A stretch of 64,000 bases of DNA from JBBROS01 sp965199595 (GCA_965199595.1 OZ241182.1:1860001-1924000); one strand, 5' to 3'; counted from the stretch's first letter, positions 42,134-51,282 are shown. Numbers and translations are program-made. Notes: generated from the letters alone by a model not told the origin.

Positions 42134-45100
42134 ACCACATCTCGGGCGACACCCGCCTGCGCGCCATCCGCGAGCAGTCCAGCGCCTCGGACCCCGCCGT
42201 TTCCGCCTTCGTGGAGGCGTCGGCCGGGTCGGGCAAGACCAAGCTGCTGACCGACCGGATGCTGCGCCTGATGCTGGGCGGCTCGCATCCCGGGCGCATC
42301 CAGTGCCTCACCTTCACCAAGGCCGCCGCGGCGGAGATGGCGCTGCGGCTGCAGCACAAGCTCGGCGACTGGGTGACGCTCGCGGATGCGGCGCTGGATG
42401 CGGCGCTGGAGGAGCTGGAGGTCGAGCCCGGCCCCGAGGTGCGGGTCACCGCCCGCGCCCTGTTCGCCGAAGTGCTGGACCTGCCGGGCGGCATGCGCAT
42501 CGGCACCATCCATGCCTTCTGCCAGAGCCTGCTGCGCCGCTTTCCGCTGGAAGCCGAGATCTCTCCGCACTTCCAGCTGGTGGAGGAGGTGGAGGCGGAG
42601 GCCGAGATGCGCTTCGCCCGCGACGCCGTGCTGGAACGCGCCGACCCGGCTTCCATCGCGGCCGTCGCCGGGTTGCTGCGGGCCGACGACTTCGCCAAGC
42701 TGATCCATGTGATGCAGGCCCAGCGCGCACGCCTGACGCCGCTGCTCGCCCTGCCGGAACCGATGCGGGAGGCCGCGGTGCGCCGGGCCGCGAAGCTGGC
42801 CGCGGCCTCCGACGCGGCGCTGCTGGAAGGCGCGGCCACATGGTCCGGGATCGACGCGGTGCGGGATGCGCTGACCACGGCGCAGGCGCATGGCTCGGCG
42901 GTGGTTCGGGAGAAGGCGCTGGCCATGCTGGGCTGGCTCGGCCTCTCCCCGGCGCTGCGCCAGGCGCACTGGGATGACTGGCTGGAGCATCTGCACACCG
43001 GGGCCGGCAAGCCGCGGGCGTTGAGCGCCTTCGCCGCCGACCGGCTGCACAAGCTGCACCCCGAGATCCGCGAGGCGATGGCGGCGGAGCAGGAGCGGGT
43101 CTGGTTCATCGAGGATTCCCGCCGGGCGCTGCGCTGCGCCGACGCCAGCATCGCGCTGCTGCGCCTCGCCGCCCCGGCGCTCGCGGCCTATGAGCAGCAG
43201 AAGCAGCGGGCGGGGCTGCTGGACTACGGCGACCTGATCGGGCGCACCGAACGCCTGCTGCAAGACCCCGGGGCGGCCTGGGTGCTGTACAAGCTCGATG
43301 GCGGCATCGACCATCTGCTGCTGGACGAGGTGCAGGACACCGCACCGGAACAGTGGCGCATCGCGCACCGGTTGACCGAGGAGTTCTTCGCCGGGCTGGG
43401 CGCGCGGGAGCACGATGCGGTGCGCACCTTCTTTGCGGTGGGGGACCCGAAGCAGAGCATCTACTCCTTCCAGGGTGCCGATCCGGCCGAGTTCCTCCGC
43501 TCCCGCGAGCAGATGGCCGTGCGCGTGGGTGCCTCGGACCAGGTCTGGCGCAACGTGACGCTGGATGTGTCGTTCCGCTCCACCGCTCCGGTGCTGGCGC
43601 TGGTGGATGCGGTGTTCCGCGATCCGATCGCCGCGGATGGCGTGGTGACGGGCGATCCGCTGCGGCATTTCCCCGACCGTGCCGGGGCCGCGGGCCGGGT
43701 GGAGCTGTGGCCCTTGGCCCCACCACCGGATCCGGTGGTGCCTGCGCCCTGGACCGTGCCGCGCGAGAACACGGGCCTGGTCTCCGCCCCGCAGATGCTG
43801 GCGGACGCGGTGGCGGAGTCGATCCGGCGCGAGCTGGCGGCCGGGGTTCGGCTCGAAAGCCAGGACCGGCTGCTGGCCGCCGGGGACATCCTCATCCTGG
43901 TGCGCCGCCGCGGCGCCTTTGCCAACGCGCTGGTGCGGGCGCTGAAGGCGCGGGACGTGCCGGTGGCGGGCCTCGACCGCCTGGCGCTGACCGAGCAGAT
44001 CGCGGTGCAGGACGTGCTCGCCGCCTGCGACGCGGTGCTGTTGCCGCAGGACTGCCTGGCCGTCGCCAACGTGCTGACAAGCCCGCTGGGCGGCCTGACC
44101 GATGACAGCCTGATGCGCCTTTGCCTCGGCCGCCCCGGCCGGCTGTGGGATGCACTGCGGGAACGGGCCGGGGAGCAGGCGGACTGGGGGGCGGCCTGGC
44201 TGTTCCTCGCCACGCTGGCGGAGCGGGCCGACTATGTGTCGCCGCATGCGTTGCTGGCCGAGGCGCTGGGGCCGCTGGGCGGCCGTGCGCGGCTGCTGGC
44301 CAGGCTGGGGGCGGAGGCGGCGGAGCCGATCGATGAGCTGCTGAACGCGGCGCTGGCCTATACGCGGCTGCATCCGCCGGGCTTGCAGGGCTTCGTGCAC
44401 TGGCTGCGGCGGTCGGGCGCGGAGGTGAAGCGGGAGGCGGGCGGCGCCGGGTCCGCGGTGCGGGTGATGACGGCGCATGGGGCAAAGGGATTGCAGGCGC
44501 CGCTGGTGATCCTGCCCGACACCACCGGCTTGCCGCCGGAGAACGAGCCGCTGTCCTGGGGCAATGACCGCGGCATGGAGGTGCCGCTCTGGGCGCCGCG
44601 CAAGGAGCTGGTATGCGCCGCCGTGCAGCAGGCGCGCGGTGCGGCCGGTGCCTTGCGGATGCGGGAGTACAACCGCCTGCTGTATGTGGCGCTGACCCGG
44701 GCCGAGGACCGGCTGATCGTATGCGGCTGGAAGCCCCGGCGGGACCTGCCGGAGACCAGCTGGTATGCCATGGTGCAGCGGGGGTTCTCGGCGCTGGACG
44801 GCGTGGAAACGCGGCCGTTCGAGGGCCCCTGGCCCGGCGACACCCTCGCGGTCAGCACCCGGCAGATCGACCCGGCCAGGCATCGGCCCGGCGCCTCCGC
44901 CGCGCTGCACCAGGCCTTGCCGGTCTGGGCCGGGCAGCCCGGGGACTGGCGGACCAGGCCGGCGCCCGAGGAGCCGCCGCTGCCCAGGCCGCTCGCGCCC
45001 AGCCGGCCCAGCGGCGCGGCGTTCGGCCCGGTGCCGCCCGCGACCTCACCCTTGCTGATCACCCCCGGACCGGCCTTCGCGCGGGGCATCGCGGCGCATG

Positions 45101-45567
45101 CCCTGTTGCAGCATCTGCCCGAAGTGCCGGGCGTCGAGCGGCGTGCGGCGGCGGCGGCGTTCCTGGCCCGCACCGGTCTGGATGCGGCGGACCAGGCGTC
45201 GCTGCTGAACCAGGTGCTCGCCGTGCTGGCGCATCCCGACCTGGCGCTGCTGTTCGGGCCCGGCGGGCGGGCGGAGCAGCCGCTTTCGGGCCTGGTCGGC
45301 GGGCGTGTCGTTTCGGGCGTGGTGGACCGGCTGGTGGTGCTGCCGGATCGGGTGATGCTGGCGGATTTCAAGACGGGCCGGGCCGGGCCGGGGAGCGCGG
45401 GCGAGACGCCGGTGCGCTACCTGCGTCAGATCGCCGCCTATCGTGCGGTGCTGCGGGGAGTGTTCCCGGATCGCCCGGTGACCTGCGCGCTGGTCTGGAC
45501 CGAGGATGCCGCCGTCACCGTGCTGCCGGATGGGCTGCTGGACCAGCACGCGCCCGGTGCGGGTTGA
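42130..45567 (+). CDS. addA: Double-strand break repair helicase-nuclease AddA
   Basis: UvrD-like helicase with C-terminal nuclease, the motor subunit of AddAB. It is 1145 residues from the ATG overlapping addB. Walker A is VEASAGSGKTKLLTDR (about 28-43), then CLTFTKAAAAEMALRL (motif Ia), Walker B LLLDEVQDTAPEQW (about 396), VGDPKQSIYSFQGADP (motif III), and VMTAHGAKGLQAPLVI (motif V). Helicase motif VI is LLYVALTRAEDRLIVCG, and the nuclease core DFKTGRAG lies near residue 1078. trxA follows 52 bases downstream. Confidence 0.96.
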   Translation: MNHISGDTRLRAIREQSSASDPAVSAFVEASAGSGKTKLLTDRMLRLMLGGSHPGRIQCLTFTKAAAAEMALRLQHKLGDWVTLADAALDAALEELEVEPGPEVRVTARALFAEVLDLPGGMRIGTIHAFCQSLLRRFPLEAEISPHFQLVEEVEAEAEMRFARDAVLERADPASIAAVAGLLRADDFAKLIHVMQAQRARLTPLLALPEPMREAAVRRAAKLAAASDAALLEGAATWSGIDAVRDALTTAQAHGSAVVREKALAMLGWLGLSPALRQAHWDDWLEHLHTGAGKPRALSAFAADRLHKLHPEIREAMAAEQERVWFIEDSRRALRCADASIALLRLAAPALAAYEQQKQRAGLLDYGDLIGRTERLLQDPGAAWVLYKLDGGIDHLLLDEVQDTAPEQWRIAHRLTEEFFAGLGAREHDAVRTFFAVGDPKQSIYSFQGADPAEFLRSREQMAVRVGASDQVWRNVTLDVSFRSTAPVLALVDAVFRDPIAADGVVTGDPLRHFPDRAGAAGRVELWPLAPPPDPVVPAPWTVPRENTGLVSAPQMLADAVAESIRRELAAGVRLESQDRLLAAGDILILVRRRGAFANALVRALKARDVPVAGLDRLALTEQIAVQDVLAACDAVLLPQDCLAVANVLTSPLGGLTDDSLMRLCLGRPGRLWDALRERAGEQADWGAAWLFLATLAERADYVSPHALLAEALGPLGGRARLLARLGAEAAEPIDELLNAALAYTRLHPPGLQGFVHWLRRSGAEVKREAGGAGSAVRVMTAHGAKGLQAPLVILPDTTGLPPENEPLSWGNDRGMEVPLWAPRKELVCAAVQQARGAAGALRMREYNRLLYVALTRAEDRLIVCGWKPRRDLPETSWYAMVQRGFSALDGVETRPFEGPWPGDTLAVSTRQIDPARHRPGASAALHQALPVWAGQPGDWRTRPAPEEPPLPRPLAPSRPSGAAFGPVPPATSPLLITPGPAFARGIAAHALLQHLPEVPGVERRAAAAAFLARTGLDAADQASLLNQVLAVLAHPDLALLFGPGGRAEQPLSGLVGGRVVSGVVDRLVVLPDRVMLADFKTGRAGPGSAGETPVRYLRQIAAYRAVLRGVFPDRPVTCALVWTEDAAVTVLPDGLLDQHAPGAG

Positions 45568-45619
45568 AGCGCCTGGTGGCGGTGCCCAACTGTTCAACAG
45601 ATCATCGAAGGACCATGCC

Positions 45620-45949
45620 GTGAGCGAGAACACCGTTGCCGTGAGTGATGCAAGCTTCGACGCCCAGGTGCTGAAGGCGCCGGGTCCGGTGCTGGTCGAT
45701 TTCTGGGCGGAGTGGTGTGGCCCCTGCAAGATGATCGGGCCGGCGCTGGAGGAGATCGCCGCCGAGATGAAGGGCGAGCTGACCATCGCGAAGGTGGACA
45801 TCGACGCGAACCCGATGTCGCCGAGCACCTACGGCGTGCGCGGCATCCCGACCATGATCCTGTTCAAGGACGGCAAGCCCGTGGCGACCAAGGTCGGTGC
45901 CCTGCCCAAGAGCGCGCTCAAGGACTGGGTCACGACCGCCCTGGCCTGA
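45620..45949 (+). CDS. trxA: Thioredoxin 1
   Basis: Small dithiol oxidoreductase that reduces protein disulfides. The GTG at 45620 follows a GAAGGA site and gives 109 residues. The active site is DFWAEWCGPCKMIGP (Cys33 and Cys36). The cis-proline lies in GVRGIPTMILFKDG. Its position after addAB is the usual alphaproteobacterial arrangement. A strong hairpin follows the stop. Confidence 0.96.
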   Translation: MSENTVAVSDASFDAQVLKAPGPVLVDFWAEWCGPCKMIGPALEEIAAEMKGELTIAKVDIDANPMSPSTYGVRGIPTMILFKDGKPVATKVGALPKSALKDWVTTALA

Positions 45950-45953
45950 ACCG

Positions 45954-45989
45954 GCAGGGATGCCTTGCATGATGCAAGGCGTCCCCTGC
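45954..45989. terminator. Hairpin between convergent trxA and PEP-CTERM gene, probable bidirectional terminator
   Basis: Left arm 45954-45969 and right arm 45973-45989 pair almost perfectly around a 3-base loop. The core TGCCTTGCA / TGCAAGGCG is flanked by GCAGGGA / TCCCCTGC, with one wobble and one bulge. It occupies nearly the whole 43-base gap between two convergent stop codons, so it can serve both genes. There is no long U-tract on either side, so termination efficiency is uncertain. Confidence 0.65.
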
Positions 45990-45992
45990 TCC

Positions 45993-46772
45993 TTACTGCT
46001 GCGGGTGGCGTGCGACGCTGCGGCGGCGGAGCGCTGCAATGCCGGTCAGTCCGACCAGCACCAGCGCCCAGGTGCCCGGCTCCGGCGCCGCCACCAGCGA
46101 GACGCCATCGAGCAGCGAGAAGGGCGGCTGACCGCCCGGGGTGCCAACAGCCAGGAATGATAGCGTCTGTGTCGTCGCCGTGGCGGCGAACAGCATCGTC
46201 GCCTGGGTCCAGGGCGTGAAACCCTTGCTGGGCGTCGTGACCACGTTGGTCGACCTGGTGGCATTGCCGAAGCCGACGCTCCAGGCCTCGGTGGTCGCGC
46301 CGCTGTACCCGGTCTGCTGTGCCGCGGCCCAGTAGAAGCTCAGCAGGTAGTTGGTCCCGATGGTCAGGCCGCTGATGACCTGGGTCAGCGCGCCCTGCTG
46401 GTAGGCACCGTCATCGGCGATGAAGTTGCCGCCCGTTGGGCTGTTCAGGTTCGCATTGCCGCCGGTGCCGCCATTGCTGGAGGTGTAGAGCGAGAGGCTG
46501 CCGCTTGACCCGTTGGCGGTCGAGGTATTGGCGAAGAACAGGAAGTTGTAGCCGTTGGTGGCGTTGCTCCAGCCCGTGATGGTGTTCGGGTTGGTCGTGG
46601 TCACGCCGTTCGTCGTCGTGCTGGTTGCGAAGCCGACCTGGTTCGACCCTGTCATGGTGGTCGTCTCGAAGTTGCCGTTGGTGATCAGGTCGACGCCTGC
46701 GAGGGCCGGGCCAGAGATCACGCACAGCGCCAGGGAGGCACGGACCAGGCTGCTCAGATTACTTGACGACAT
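45993..46772 (-). CDS. PEP-CTERM sorting-signal exported protein
   Basis: Secreted protein with an N-terminal signal peptide (LVRASLALCVISGPALAG) and a C-terminal PEP-CTERM tail: the motif APEPGTWALVLVG, a hydrophobic helix, and a basic end LRRRSVARH. Such tails are recognised by exosortase, which anchors or releases proteins during exopolysaccharide export. The 259-residue body is Asn/Thr/Gly/Ser-rich and beta-prone, starting VDLITNGNFETTTMTGSNQV, a lectin- or galactose-binding-like extracellular fold. Its codon use is less G+C-extreme than its neighbours because of Asn and Thr codons. No exosortase gene is in the window. Confidence 0.85.
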   Translation of the reverse strand: MSSSNLSSLVRASLALCVISGPALAGVDLITNGNFETTTMTGSNQVGFATSTTTNGVTTTNPNTITGWSNATNGYNFLFFANTSTANGSSGSLSLYTSSNGGTGGNANLNSPTGGNFIADDGAYQQGALTQVISGLTIGTNYLLSFYWAAAQQTGYSGATTEAWSVGFGNATRSTNVVTTPSKGFTPWTQATMLFAATATTQTLSFLAVGTPGGQPPFSLLDGVSLVAAPEPGTWALVLVGLTGIAALRRRSVARHPQQ

Positions 46773-46875
46773 ACCAGTACGCTCCCACGCGATCCGACAT
46801 TGAACCTGGTGCTCGATGTAACGGATTCGCGTGAGTCGCATGTGTCTGGAACTGTCGGGAAAGGTTGGCCCGTGG

Positions 46876-46903
46876 TCAGGCGGCCCGTTGTTCAGGCGGC
46901 CCG
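46876..46903. repeat. Tandem 12-bp duplication overlapping the asd stop codon
   Basis: TCAGGCGGCCCG occurs at 46876-46887 and 46892-46903, a 16-base period. The second copy contains the asd stop codon (TCA on the plus strand). This looks like a local duplication of the gene's last codons and stop. Confidence 0.5.
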
Positions 46904-47920
46904 CTTCAGCAGCCCCTGTGCCACCACCGCCTCGGCGATCTGCACCGCGTTCAGCGCGGCACCCTTGCGCAGGTTGTCGGACACGCACCAGAACTGCAGC
47001 CCGTGCTCCACCGTCGGGTCCTTGCGGATGCGGCTGACATAGGTCGCGTCCTCGCCCACGCAGTCGATCGGCGTCGTGTAGCCGCCATCGTCGCGCGTGT
47101 CCTGCACCACCACGCCCGGGGCGTCGCGCAGCACCTGGCGCGCATCGGCCACCGTCACCGGATTGTGGAACTCGACCGTGATCGCCTCGGAATGGCCGAT
47201 GAACACCGGCACCCGCACGCAGGTCGCGGCCACCGCGATGTCGCCGTCGAGGATCTTCCTGGTCTCGACCACCATCTTCCACTCCTCCTTGGTCGATCCG
47301 TCCTCCATGAACTTGTCGATGTGCGGGATGCAGTTGAAGGCGATCTGCTTGGTGAACTCCTGCGCCTTCACCGGGTCGTTCACGTACATGGCGCGGGACT
47401 GCGACCACAGCTCGTCCATCCCGTCCTTCCCGGCGCCGGAGACGGACTGGTAGGTGGCGACCACCACCCGCTTGATGCGGAACCGGTCGTGCAGCGGCTT
47501 CAGCGCGACCACCATCTGGATGGTCGAGCAGTTCGGGTTCGCGATGATGCCCCGGCGGATGCGCTGCAGCGCCTGCGGGTTCACCTCCGGCACCACCAGC
47601 GGCACGTCATGCTCCATGCGGAAGTGGCTGGTGTTGTCGATCACCAGGCACCCGGCCGCGGCGGCCTTCGGCGCATATTCGGCCGAGATGGCAGCGCCGG
47701 GGCTGAACAGCCCGATGTCCCATCCCTTGAAGTCGAAGGTCTCCAGGTTCTTGACCTTGAGCACCTGGTTCTCGCCGAAGCTGATCTCCTGTCCGGCCGA
47801 GCGGGCGCTGGCCAGCGCGGCGATCTCGCCGACCGGGAAGTTTCGCTCGGCCAAAGTCTTGAGGATTTCGCGCCCGACAGCACCCGTGGCACCGACAACC
47901 GCGACCCTGTAACCCGCCAT
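46892..47920 (-). CDS. asd: Aspartate-semialdehyde dehydrogenase
   Basis: NADPH enzyme converting aspartyl phosphate to aspartate semialdehyde for lysine, threonine, methionine and peptidoglycan diaminopimelate. From ATG 47920 it is 342 residues. The cofactor motif is VAVVGATGAVGREIL, the acyl-enzyme cysteine Cys131 is in ANPNCSTIQM, and the catalytic His is in RVPVFIGHSEAI. The C-terminus has LRKGAALNAVQIAE. A longer frame upstream of the ATG is not conserved. It forms a single-gene unit between the PEP-CTERM gene and a pseudogene fragment. Confidence 0.95.
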   Translation of the reverse strand: MAGYRVAVVGATGAVGREILKTLAERNFPVGEIAALASARSAGQEISFGENQVLKVKNLETFDFKGWDIGLFSPGAAISAEYAPKAAAAGCLVIDNTSHFRMEHDVPLVVPEVNPQALQRIRRGIIANPNCSTIQMVVALKPLHDRFRIKRVVVATYQSVSGAGKDGMDELWSQSRAMYVNDPVKAQEFTKQIAFNCIPHIDKFMEDGSTKEEWKMVVETRKILDGDIAVAATCVRVPVFIGHSEAITVEFHNPVTVADARQVLRDAPGVVVQDTRDDGGYTTPIDCVGEDATYVSRIRKDPTVEHGLQFWCVSDNLRKGAALNAVQIAEAVVAQGLLKRAA

Positions 47921-48021
47921 GCCACCACTCCATCGTTTCATGCGCAGGACAGCGCAGGGGCGGCCCTTACAGGAGTATGGACCGCGCCGACAAGCGCCAT
48001 CGCGGTGCTGTCGGCGCTGGG

Positions 48022-48165
48022 GCTGCTGCCGGCCTGGACGCACGGCCGCGTCACGCTGCTGGGGAATGCCGCGCGCGGATGTATCCCGTGGGCAGCAACG
48101 GCGCGAGCCAGGCCATCCCGGACGGTGCGGCGCTGGCCCGGGACCTGGGCCGAGCGGCTGGGGAT
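48022..48165 (+). pseudogene. Frameshifted internal fragment of an FAD-dependent aromatic-ring monooxygenase
   Basis: One frame reads LPAWTHGRVTLLGNAARG, and one base out of register the next reads RMYPVGSNGASQAIPDGAALA. Together they match the conserved FAD-binding block of salicylate-hydroxylase-like flavin monooxygenases (W-x-x-GRVTLLGDAAHPM-YP-GSNGASQAI). The join needs a frameshift near base 48077, and the Asp and His of the GDAAHP motif are already lost. No recognisable gene surrounds it in the 295-base gap between asd and the LLM oxidoreductase, so it is a relic. Confidence 0.6.
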
Positions 48166-48215
48166 CGTGCGGGGCTATGCGACGACGGCCGGGTTCGCGG
48201 CGGGCTGAGGCGGGT

Positions 48216-49574
48216 TCAGCCCGCTGCTTCGGGCCGGGTCGCGCGCGCCCGGCTCAGCCGCCCGGGCCGGGCCAGGCCGAGGCTCTCGCGGAAGGTCTGT
48301 CCCTCATACTCCGTGTGGAACAGGCCCCGCCGCTGCAGCTCCGGCACCAGCGTCTCCAGCATTTCGAAGCAGGGGGCCGGCAGGTAGGGCGGCATCAGGT
48401 TCCACCCGTCGCAGGCGCGGCTTTCGAACCAGTCCTGCATCTGGTCCGCCACCGTCGCCGCCGTTCCCACCACGATATTGTGCCCGGAGGCGCCGGCCAT
48501 CAGCTTGTAGAGCTGCCGGATGGTGAGGCCCTTCTCCCGCGCCATGGTCAGCATCGCCTGGCCGATCGACTTCACCCCGTTCATCTCCCCCGAGAGGTCC
48601 GGCATCGGGTCATCGATGTCATAGGCCGAGAGATCGCCGAACGAGGCCCGCAGCATGGGCCGGCCCAGCCCCTCGCTGACCAGGTCCTGCATCTGCGCGA
48701 AGGTGTCCTCGGCCTCCCCCTGCGTGCGCCCCAGCACCGGAAGGATGCCGGGCATCACCAGCATGCTGTCGGGGTCCCGGCCTGCCGCGACGGCGTGCTG
48801 CTTCACGCTGGCGTAGAAGGCCAGCGCCGCCGCCTTGTTGTTCTGTGCGGTGTAGATCAGGTCCGCCACCCGGGCGCCCAGGCCCTGGCCCGGTCCGGAC
48901 GACCCGGCCTGCGCCAGCACCGGGTAGCCCTGGACCGGCCGCGACACGTTCAGCGGGCCGCGCACCCGGAAGCTCTCGCCCTCGTGGCGCAGCATGTGCA
49001 GCCGGGCCGGGTCGAAATAGCGGCCGCTCTGCTTGTCGCGGATGAAGGCGCCGTCCTCCCACTCGTCCCACAGGCCCATTACCACGTCGACGAACTCCTC
49101 GGCCCGGCGGTAGCGCAGCCCATGTTCCAGGTGCCGGTCCTGCCCGAAGTTGTAGGCCTCCTGCTCGCTCCAGGAGGTGACGATGTTCCAGCCCGCGCGC
49201 CCCTCGCTGATGTGGTCGAGCGAGGCGAACTTGCGGGCGATGTGATAGGGCTCGTTGTAGGTGGTGGAGGCGGAGGCGACGAAGCCCAGATGCTCGGTGA
49301 CGGCGCTCAGCGCGCCGATCAGCGTCAGCGGTTCGAACACATCGACCCGGCCCACGTAGCTCAGCTCGTCCTCGTTGTGCGCCGATGAGCGCACGGCGAT
49401 GCCGTCTGCCCAGAACATGAAGTGGATGCGGGCGGCCTCCGCGGCCCGGGCGATGCGCTTCCACAGCCGGATGTCGAGGGCATCGGGTTCCGCCGCGGGC
49501 ATCCGCCAGCCGGCGGCATGGGCGCCGTTGGCCACGATGTTGAGGCCGAGCTTCATCTGTCCACGCGCCGTCAT
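48216..49574 (-). CDS. LLM-class flavin monooxygenase (NtaA/SnaA/DszA family)
   Basis: FMNH2-dependent two-component monooxygenase of the nitrilotriacetate / pristinamycin / dibenzothiophene-sulfone monooxygenase group. From ATG 49574, with GAGG 5 bases upstream, it is 452 residues. Typical segments are MKLGLNIVANGAHAAGWR, FMFWADGIAV, EPLTLIGALSAVTEHLGF, DHISEGRAGWNIVTSW and VLAQAGSSGPGQGLGA. It needs a separate flavin reductase, not found nearby. The divergent partner is an amine oxidase gene, so an N- or S-containing compound is a plausible substrate. Confidence 0.9.
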   Translation of the reverse strand: MTARGQMKLGLNIVANGAHAAGWRMPAAEPDALDIRLWKRIARAAEAARIHFMFWADGIAVRSSAHNEDELSYVGRVDVFEPLTLIGALSAVTEHLGFVASASTTYNEPYHIARKFASLDHISEGRAGWNIVTSWSEQEAYNFGQDRHLEHGLRYRRAEEFVDVVMGLWDEWEDGAFIRDKQSGRYFDPARLHMLRHEGESFRVRGPLNVSRPVQGYPVLAQAGSSGPGQGLGARVADLIYTAQNNKAAALAFYASVKQHAVAAGRDPDSMLVMPGILPVLGRTQGEAEDTFAQMQDLVSEGLGRPMLRASFGDLSAYDIDDPMPDLSGEMNGVKSIGQAMLTMAREKGLTIRQLYKLMAGASGHNIVVGTAATVADQMQDWFESRACDGWNLMPPYLPAPCFEMLETLVPELQRRGLFHTEYEGQTFRESLGLARPGRLSRARATRPEAAG

Positions 49575-49638
49575 CACCACCTCGCTGCCGGCGGGCACGC
49601 TATGGCTCGTTGCAGTGCTGGGCAAGCATCCCGCGGTG

Positions 49639-50925
49639 ATGCATGCTGATGGCATGCAACCGCTGCCGCCCAGCCTGTATGCCGCCACCGCCCGCCCCGC
49701 CGCCGGCACCCCGCCGTTGCAGGGGGACATCACGGCGCCGGTGGCGATCGTCGGCGCGGGGTTCGCCGGGCTTTCGACGGCGCTGCATCTGGCGGAGCGG
49801 GGCGTGCGGGCCGTGGTGATCGATGCGGCCGAGCCGGGCTGGGGCGCCTCCGGCCGCAATGGCGGTCACGTCAATCCCGGTCTGAAGCAAGACCCGGCCG
49901 CCGTGCTCGCCCGCTTCGGCGCGGAGCGCGGCGGGCGGCTGCTCGACTTCGCCTATGGTGCGCCCGACACCACCTTCGACCTGATCCGCCGCCACCAGAT
50001 CCAGTGTGATGCCCGGCAGAACGGCACGCTGCGCGCCGCCCGCACCGAGGCCCGCGCAAAGGTGGTGCGGCAGGCGGCGGCCGAATGCCTTGCACGCGGA
50101 ATGCCGGTGCAGCTGCTGGATGCGGCGGGCGCTGCGCAGGCGACCGGCGGCGAAGGCTATGTCTGTGCCATGCTGGACCCGCGTGGCGGCGATGTGCAGC
50201 CGCTGGACTACGCCCGCGGCCTGGCCCGCGCCGCGATCCAGGCGGGTGCCATCGTGCATGGGGGAACGACGGCGCTCTCGCTTGAACGGGCGGGCGAGGG
50301 CTGGCGGCTGGTCACTTCCGGCGGCACGATCCGCGCCGACAGGGTGCTGCTCGCCACCAATGGCTACACCGGCGACCTGTGGCCGGGCCTCCGCCAGACC
50401 ATCGTGCCCGTGTTCAGCAGCATCGTGGCCAGCGTGCCCCTGCCGCTGGCGGCACGCGACGCGATCCTGCCGGGTCGCAGCGTGCTCTGGGAGAATGGGC
50501 GTGTCACGGTGTACTGCCGCATCGACAGCGCCGGGCGGATGGTGCTCGGCGGACGCGGTCCGCAGCGTGACCTGGTGGGTGGGCCGGACGCCTTGGCGTA
50601 TCTGATCCGGTTGGGCGAGGCACGCTGGCCCGCGTTGCGTGGCGTCGAGTGGGCGCACGCCTGGAACGGGCAGCTGGCGGTGACGCCCGACCACTGGCCG
50701 CATCTGCATGAGCTTGCGCCGGGTCTGCTGACCTATCTTGGCTGCAACGGGCGTGGCGTGGCCCTGGCCACCGCGATGGGTGCGGAACTGGCCCGGTATC
50801 TGACCGGCGAGGCGCCGGTACTGCTGCCCAGCCCGTTGCGACCGATCCGCATGCATCGGTTCTGGCGCCTGGGCGTGAACGCCGCCGTGGTGAAGGGGCG
50901 GGTTCTGGACAACTTGGGTTTGTGA
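49639..50925 (+). CDS. FAD-dependent amine oxidase (OrdL / gamma-glutamylputrescine oxidase-like)
   Basis: DAO-family flavoenzyme related to PuuB/OrdL, oxidising a primary or secondary amine. It is 428 residues from ATG 49639; ATG 49654 (MQPLPPSLYAA) is an alternative with the more family-like start. The FAD motif is VAIVGAGFAGLSTALHLAE, then the diagnostic GWGASGRNGGHVNPGLKQDP, and a C-terminal LTYLGCNGRGVALATAMG. It is divergent from the LLM monooxygenase over 64 bases, so the two may be co-regulated. Confidence 0.9.
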   Translation: MHADGMQPLPPSLYAATARPAAGTPPLQGDITAPVAIVGAGFAGLSTALHLAERGVRAVVIDAAEPGWGASGRNGGHVNPGLKQDPAAVLARFGAERGGRLLDFAYGAPDTTFDLIRRHQIQCDARQNGTLRAARTEARAKVVRQAAAECLARGMPVQLLDAAGAAQATGGEGYVCAMLDPRGGDVQPLDYARGLARAAIQAGAIVHGGTTALSLERAGEGWRLVTSGGTIRADRVLLATNGYTGDLWPGLRQTIVPVFSSIVASVPLPLAARDAILPGRSVLWENGRVTVYCRIDSAGRMVLGGRGPQRDLVGGPDALAYLIRLGEARWPALRGVEWAHAWNGQLAVTPDHWPHLHELAPGLLTYLGCNGRGVALATAMGAELARYLTGEAPVLLPSPLRPIRMHRFWRLGVNAAVVKGRVLDNLGL

Positions 50926-50997
50926 CTTGCCGGGCTGCATCGGCCGTCCGATATGCAGGTGAATTCCAAAGGGGCAGCGCATGCAGGACCTCTTCCG

Positions 50998-51282
50998 TTG
51001 ACAGAAATCCTGGAGTTCCGGCCGCGGCGCGATGACACGCTCTGGGCAGTCGTGGCCTCCATCGGCCGCGCCACGCGGGTTGCGGAGATCTTCCCCAACC
51101 GCGAGCGGGCGCTGGCGGACCGGGCATGGCGCGAGCAACAGATCCGGGCTTATTCCGCCTTGTTCCTATCCTGCCGGCAGCCGGCGCCACGCTACAGCGT
51201 GGCGCCGATCCGGCGGGAGGAGCTGCCGCGCGCCTGGAAGCCGCTGCCCGCACTCGGTTTCCTGCGCGGACAGTTCATGTGA
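50998..51282 (+). CDS. Small hypothetical protein, about 94 residues
   Basis: I do not recognise this protein. The TTG at 50998 follows AGGA by 9 bases and gives LTEILEFRPRRDDTLWAVVA; an ATG at 50953 would add 15 poorly supported residues. The sequence is basic and soluble-looking, with WREQQIRAYSALFL and a C-terminal GFLRGQFM, and its codon use is normal for the window. It stands alone in the 489-base gap between the amine oxidase and the chemoreceptor, where nothing else is evident upstream. Confidence 0.45.
   Translation: MTEILEFRPRRDDTLWAVVASIGRATRVAEIFPNRERALADRAWREQQIRAYSALFLSCRQPAPRYSVAPIRREELPRAWKPLPALGFLRGQFM

Noticed and set aside
42079..44910. 943-codon minus-strand frame opposite addA
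   Set aside because: Same composition artefact; helicase and nuclease motifs of AddA are on the plus strand.
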